Positions 7,335 through 9,428 of a DNA stretch of 9,428 nucleotides are shown piece after piece. This DNA is from Methylobacter sp. (GTDB lineage Bacteria > Pseudomonadota > Gammaproteobacteria > Methylococcales > Methylomonadaceae). The notes below the pieces were generated by a model. That model worked only from the letters and a program-made list of their open reading frames with translations. It had not been told where the DNA came from and made no database searches. The number at the start of each line of letters is the position of its first letter. The stretch's first letter is position 1. A program made the translations under genes and the position numbers. Location: contig PMJA01000200.1 in NCBI GenBank assembly GCA_003158415.1, forward strand, positions 17,948-27,375. Direction: 5' to 3'.

Positions 7335-7350
7335 AGCAGGTATCATGCCA
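7335..7350 (-). promoter_or_regulatory. Sigma-54 (-24/-12) promoter of the ligase/FetAB operon
   Basis: On the - strand the sequence is TGGCATGATACCTGCT. It matches the RpoN consensus TGGCACG-N4-TTGCW, with the invariant GG and GC at the required 10-base gap and only pyrimidine or minor differences. The predicted transcription start is near 7324, leaving a leader of about 28 bases before the ATG at 7295. The position directly in front of a four-gene operon, and a sigma-54 activator gene 1.7 kb upstream, strengthen the call. No equally good sigma-70 boxes are seen. Confidence 0.65.
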
Positions 7351-7362
7351 TGTTATTAACAT
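7350..7362. repeat. 13-bp palindrome abutting the -24 element
   Basis: ATGTTA-T-TAACAT is a perfect dyad whose right end touches the -24 box of the predicted sigma-54 promoter. Such a position would suit a repressor or a protein that modulates polymerase binding. It may also be chance in AT-rich DNA. Confidence 0.35.
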
Positions 7363-7395
7363 ACTGTATTTAAATGGTTTTGTATTTTTTCGATG

Positions 7396-7435
7396 AAAAA
7401 AAATCTTCCTTTTTTTGCAGAACCTGCAAAAAAGG
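7396..7435 (-). terminator. Terminator candidate after the porin/binding-protein genes
   Basis: On the - strand the arm at 7424-7435 (CCTTTTTTGCAG) pairs with 7408-7420 (one extra A bulged), loop GTT, followed by AAGA and eight T (complement of 7396-7403). This fits an intrinsic terminator about 40 bases after the stop codon of the PstS-like gene. The same DNA is an inverted repeat upstream of a sigma-54 promoter, so a protein-binding role is also possible. Confidence 0.55.
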
Positions 7436-7449
7436 TCTGCAAAAAAGGT
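7424..7449. repeat. Tandem duplication of a 13-bp element CTGCAAAAAAGGT
   Basis: Two exact head-to-tail copies at 7424-7436 and 7437-7449. A third, inverted copy with one extra T lies at 7408-7420. The copies are about 60 to 100 bp upstream of the -24 box of the ligase operon, within the usual range for enhancer-binding protein sites. The duplication may instead be slippage of a terminator arm. Confidence 0.6.
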
Positions 7450-7474
7450 ATGTTTCTTGGGATTTTATTTTGGG

Positions 7475-7927
7475 CTAATTCAGATCGGCGATGGAGATGA
7501 TCTGCAGCACTTTGACTCTATCGTCGACACTGTGTTTTTGCACATAACCGAGAGCACCGGGAGTGATCGCTACAAAACGCAATACGGCTTCTTCAGACGC
7601 CAACACTTGCGGTGGGGTCAAGCCCTGAAAGTATTGTTCATTCCAATAGGACTCCTGCTCTTCCGGCAATTTTTTAAACAAGCTAATCGAAAATGCCCGG
7701 CGTAACTCGTGGGTTGACGGTAAATTCAAGGGTATCCAGCGGCTACCGTCGCTAGCCAGCATCAGCTTGCGTAAATAGACCAGTTTGATGGTTTCCAGAG
7801 ATAAGCTATTCAAATTGCTGGAGGGATGGGTAACTAAAGCCAAAGATTCCACGGCAAGGCCAGGTAAGCTGAAACACATCAGATAAACTGCGATCAGCCG
7901 GATTAATATTGTACCCAGATTGCGCAT
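7475..7927 (-). CDS. Small PstS-like periplasmic substrate-binding protein
   Basis: A 150-residue exported protein resembling one lobe of phosphate-binding (PBP-like, PstS) proteins. Residues 1-25 are a signal peptide (IRLIAVYLMCFSLPGLA, cleavage likely before VES). The mature part has the order typical of this short family: ALVTHPSSNLNSLSLETIK (30-48), then YLRK (51-54) replacing the more usual FLGK, W64-IPLNLP, LRRAFSISLFKK (75-86), YWNEQYFQG (94-102) and FVAITPGALGYV (118-129). Full PstS proteins have about 320 residues and two lobes, so this is a single-domain relative and may sense or bind an anion rather than feed a permease; no ABC permease is adjacent. It starts 2 bases after the porin stop codon without an obvious ribosome binding site, so translation is probably coupled. 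Confidence 0.78.
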   Translation of the reverse strand: MRNLGTILIRLIAVYLMCFSLPGLAVESLALVTHPSSNLNSLSLETIKLVYLRKLMLASDGSRWIPLNLPSTHELRRAFSISLFKKLPEEQESYWNEQYFQGLTPPQVLASEEAVLRFVAITPGALGYVQKHSVDDRVKVLQIISIADLN

Positions 7928-7929
7928 CG

Positions 7930-8958
7930 CTAAAACAGCACGGTAAATGAAGCAAACAATCCATCAGGCGCCAATTGCCGATTATGCTTGCCGAGGCGAT
8001 ACTCGACTTTCATCACTAGTGATGGTGTCGGGCGATAGGCTAAACCCAACACTTCAGCTTCTCCGGTTTGCTGTTGAGCCTGATCGAAAAATTCGTAGCG
8101 GCCAACGGCATATAAAGATTCGGTTAACGGACTGACACCCTGAATATAGCCTTGCCAGGCGTGCTGTGAAACGCTAAGGCTATTGCTATCGCGGTAAACA
8201 ATTTCGCTATTTATAGCGAAACGTTGATAAGACCAAGCCAGATCCAGACCGGTGAGATGATTTCTGCTATTAGTGTCGCCCATCAAGGCAAAATCCGCAT
8301 AGGAAAAGCCTATTTGAAGGTTGTCGTATAGGCTATAGCGTAATCGCAAGCCTTGAGCATTGTCGAAATTTGGAGCATCACCGCGTTTGGGATCCAGACT
8401 GGAGGTGTAATCGCTGTACACGGAGTATTCTATGGAGCGCTCGCTTAGCGGAATCACACCTTGCAACATGATACCCGTGGCATGTTCTGCAAATAGATTG
8501 TTGGTGGCAACCGGGCGAGTAGAAGTCCAAACTAACGGGCTGGCATGCATTAAATTCCATTGACCGATAGGCGTGAGAAATTTACCTGTACGTAGAGTGA
8601 CGTTGTCGTTAACTAAATAATCCAGATAAAGCCTTTCCAGCCGGAATTTTGCCAGGCCGGTCGTGAGGGATTGACCTTCTTTAATACTCAGACCGTCTTC
8701 AACTTCCGTTTCCGAGAAATAGCGCAGCTTGGAGCCATTGTCCCAACTGACAAACAAGCTTAGGTCCTCAAGTGAGAATCCCGTCGGTGATGGCCCCTGG
8801 CTGTGCATCTGTGCATTGGCATAACCGCCTAAATGAATGCCGCTATCGCCTAAGGTGTACCCACGGCCTAGCTGATAACCAGAGCCGCTATCGTCTGCCA
8901 GAACCTGGACACTGTAGGTTAACAAGGCTATTAGCCAAGCTAGTTGGATATTGGGCAT
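7930..8958 (-). CDS. Outer-membrane porin-like beta-barrel protein
   Basis: A 342-residue protein with a signal peptide (1-21, cut likely after VLA before DDSG). The mature chain is built of alternating strands with aromatic girdles, such as LRYFSETEVED, FRLERLYLDYLVND, LRTGKFLTPIGQWN and LRLRYSLYDNLQIGFSYADF, and ends in FTVLF with the C-terminal Phe required for barrel insertion. The segment TGKFLTPIGQWN with a following HA(S/T)-type loop resembles phosphate-selective porin O/P-like and related uncharacterised porins. The barrel is of porin size (about 320 residues mature). A weak AAGAG lies about ten bases before the ATG. The gene is followed at 2 bp by the PstS-like gene and preceded by the sigma-54 activator gene, only 46 bases away, so all three may be cotranscribed. 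The substrate is unknown; an anion is a reasonable guess from the neighbour. Confidence 0.8.
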   Translation of the reverse strand: MPNIQLAWLIALLTYSVQVLADDSGSGYQLGRGYTLGDSGIHLGGYANAQMHSQGPSPTGFSLEDLSLFVSWDNGSKLRYFSETEVEDGLSIKEGQSLTTGLAKFRLERLYLDYLVNDNVTLRTGKFLTPIGQWNLMHASPLVWTSTRPVATNNLFAEHATGIMLQGVIPLSERSIEYSVYSDYTSSLDPKRGDAPNFDNAQGLRLRYSLYDNLQIGFSYADFALMGDTNSRNHLTGLDLAWSYQRFAINSEIVYRDSNSLSVSQHAWQGYIQGVSPLTESLYAVGRYEFFDQAQQQTGEAEVLGLAYRPTPSLVMKVEYRLGKHNRQLAPDGLFASFTVLF

Positions 8959-9004
8959 TAGTTCAGACTCTTAATCATGCGTATACGGTAGTGGCAGAGA
9001 AGGA

Positions 9005-9428
9005 TTATTCAATCGTCTGGCAAGGCACTATCTGGTATTTCTTTAATTTATACCAGAGCGTCCGCTCGCTGATTCCCAAGATTCTTGCTGCCTTGGCTTT
9101 ATTGCCATCGGACTGTTGAAGCGCTTTGTTGATCAAGCTTATTTCCAGATTGGCTACGCATTCTTCTAAACCCTGTTCGCAGCTTTCCCTTTCTTCGGGG
9201 CTAGCAAGGTTTTGGGTGAGTGCGGAGTTGAAAAAAATTCCTGTGGCAAATGCTCTTCGTTGATTTTGCCTCCCTGACTTAACACCACCGCCCGTTCCAT
9301 GATATTTTTCAATTCTCTGACATTACCTGGCCAATCGTAAACGGTCAGCATTTCACAAGCGCTGACGGATAATTGTAACTCCGGGTAACCCATTGGTTTT
9401 CGGAATTCCTCGATAAAACTACCTGATT
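9005..9428 (-). CDS. Sigma-54-dependent activator, 3' part, with apparent frameshift
   Basis: The 5' part lies beyond the window; the first complete codon is at 9424-9426. The visible part holds the end of the AAA+ domain, including [17 protein letters not shown] and the [18 protein letters not shown] signature that contacts nucleotide and sigma-54, then EEHLPQEFF. In this frame translation stops at 9166 (after KAANRV) and lacks a DNA-binding domain. In the -1 frame an open stretch continues from the T7 run (plus-strand A7 at 9231-9237) to a stop at 9005-9007 and encodes [15 protein letters not shown], then a complete Fis-type helix-turn-helix ([20 protein letters not shown]). One extra T, or one -1 slip, at T7 would restore a normal activator. 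It may be a sequencing error, a real inactivating mutation or slippage. The intact protein would activate RpoN-dependent promoters, perhaps 7335-7350. Confidence 0.82.
9231..9237 (-). other. Homopolymer run at the frame change of the activator gene
   Basis: Seven A on the + strand (T7 in the coding strand, codons Phe-Phe-Ser). The AAA+ frame enters the run and the helix-turn-helix frame leaves it if one T is added or the ribosome or polymerase slips back one base. Both frames are open across the run, so the exact shift point could lie anywhere between here and the stop at 9166. Confidence 0.6.

Noticed and set aside
8990..9022. TGGC stretches before the porin considered as sigma-54 boxes
   Set aside because: Neither TGGCAGAG nor TGGCAAGG has GC at the required distance, and they lie on the + strand, opposite to the porin.
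8772..9119. Open frame of 115 codons on the + strand across the porin start and activator end
   Set aside because: It is antisense to two supported genes and would span their boundary; the helix-turn-helix on the other strand explains the DNA better.

Overview
The window looks like chromosomal DNA of a Gram-negative gammaproteobacterium. It has a GloA-type glyoxalase, an outer-membrane porin ending in phenylalanine, a sigma-54 enhancer-binding protein and moderate GC content. A methanotroph-like (Methylococcales) host is my tentative guess from the overall style of the proteins and cannot be proven here.

Layout. (1) 89-529 (+): a stand-alone glyoxalase I gene. (2) 530-961: a non-coding stretch with an AT-only palindrome, two operator-like palindromes sharing the half-site GTATGC, and two hairpins, one of them a strong terminator for the convergent gene. 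(3) 962-3244 (-): a large secreted protein with three putative-Ig (He_PIG-like) domains and a twice-used two-cysteine module. (4) 3517-7295 (-): a tight four-gene operon. Read in transcription order it encodes two paralogous GCS2-type carboxylate-amine (glutamate-cysteine-like) ligases, a FetB/UPF0014 permease and a FetA-like ATPase. (5) 7296-7474: the operon's control region, with a good -24/-12 (sigma-54) promoter match, a palindrome next to it, and tandem plus inverted copies of a CTGCAAAAAAGG element further upstream. (6) 7475-8958 (-): a porin gene followed 2 bp later by a small PstS-like periplasmic protein gene. (7) 9005-9428 (-): the 3' part of a sigma-54-dependent activator gene. Its AAA+ end and its Fis-type helix-turn-helix lie in different frames, with a run of seven A (T on the coding strand) near the frame change.

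How it may work together. The ligase pair plus the FetAB-type exporter is the most unusual element. The simplest inference is that the ligases make a gamma-glutamyl or related amide compound and the transporter moves it, or a metal it binds, out of the cytoplasm. The sigma-54-like promoter and the nearby activator suggest controlled expression, and the adjacent porin and binding protein could belong to the same regulon. No product, substrate or regulatory link is demonstrated by sequence alone.
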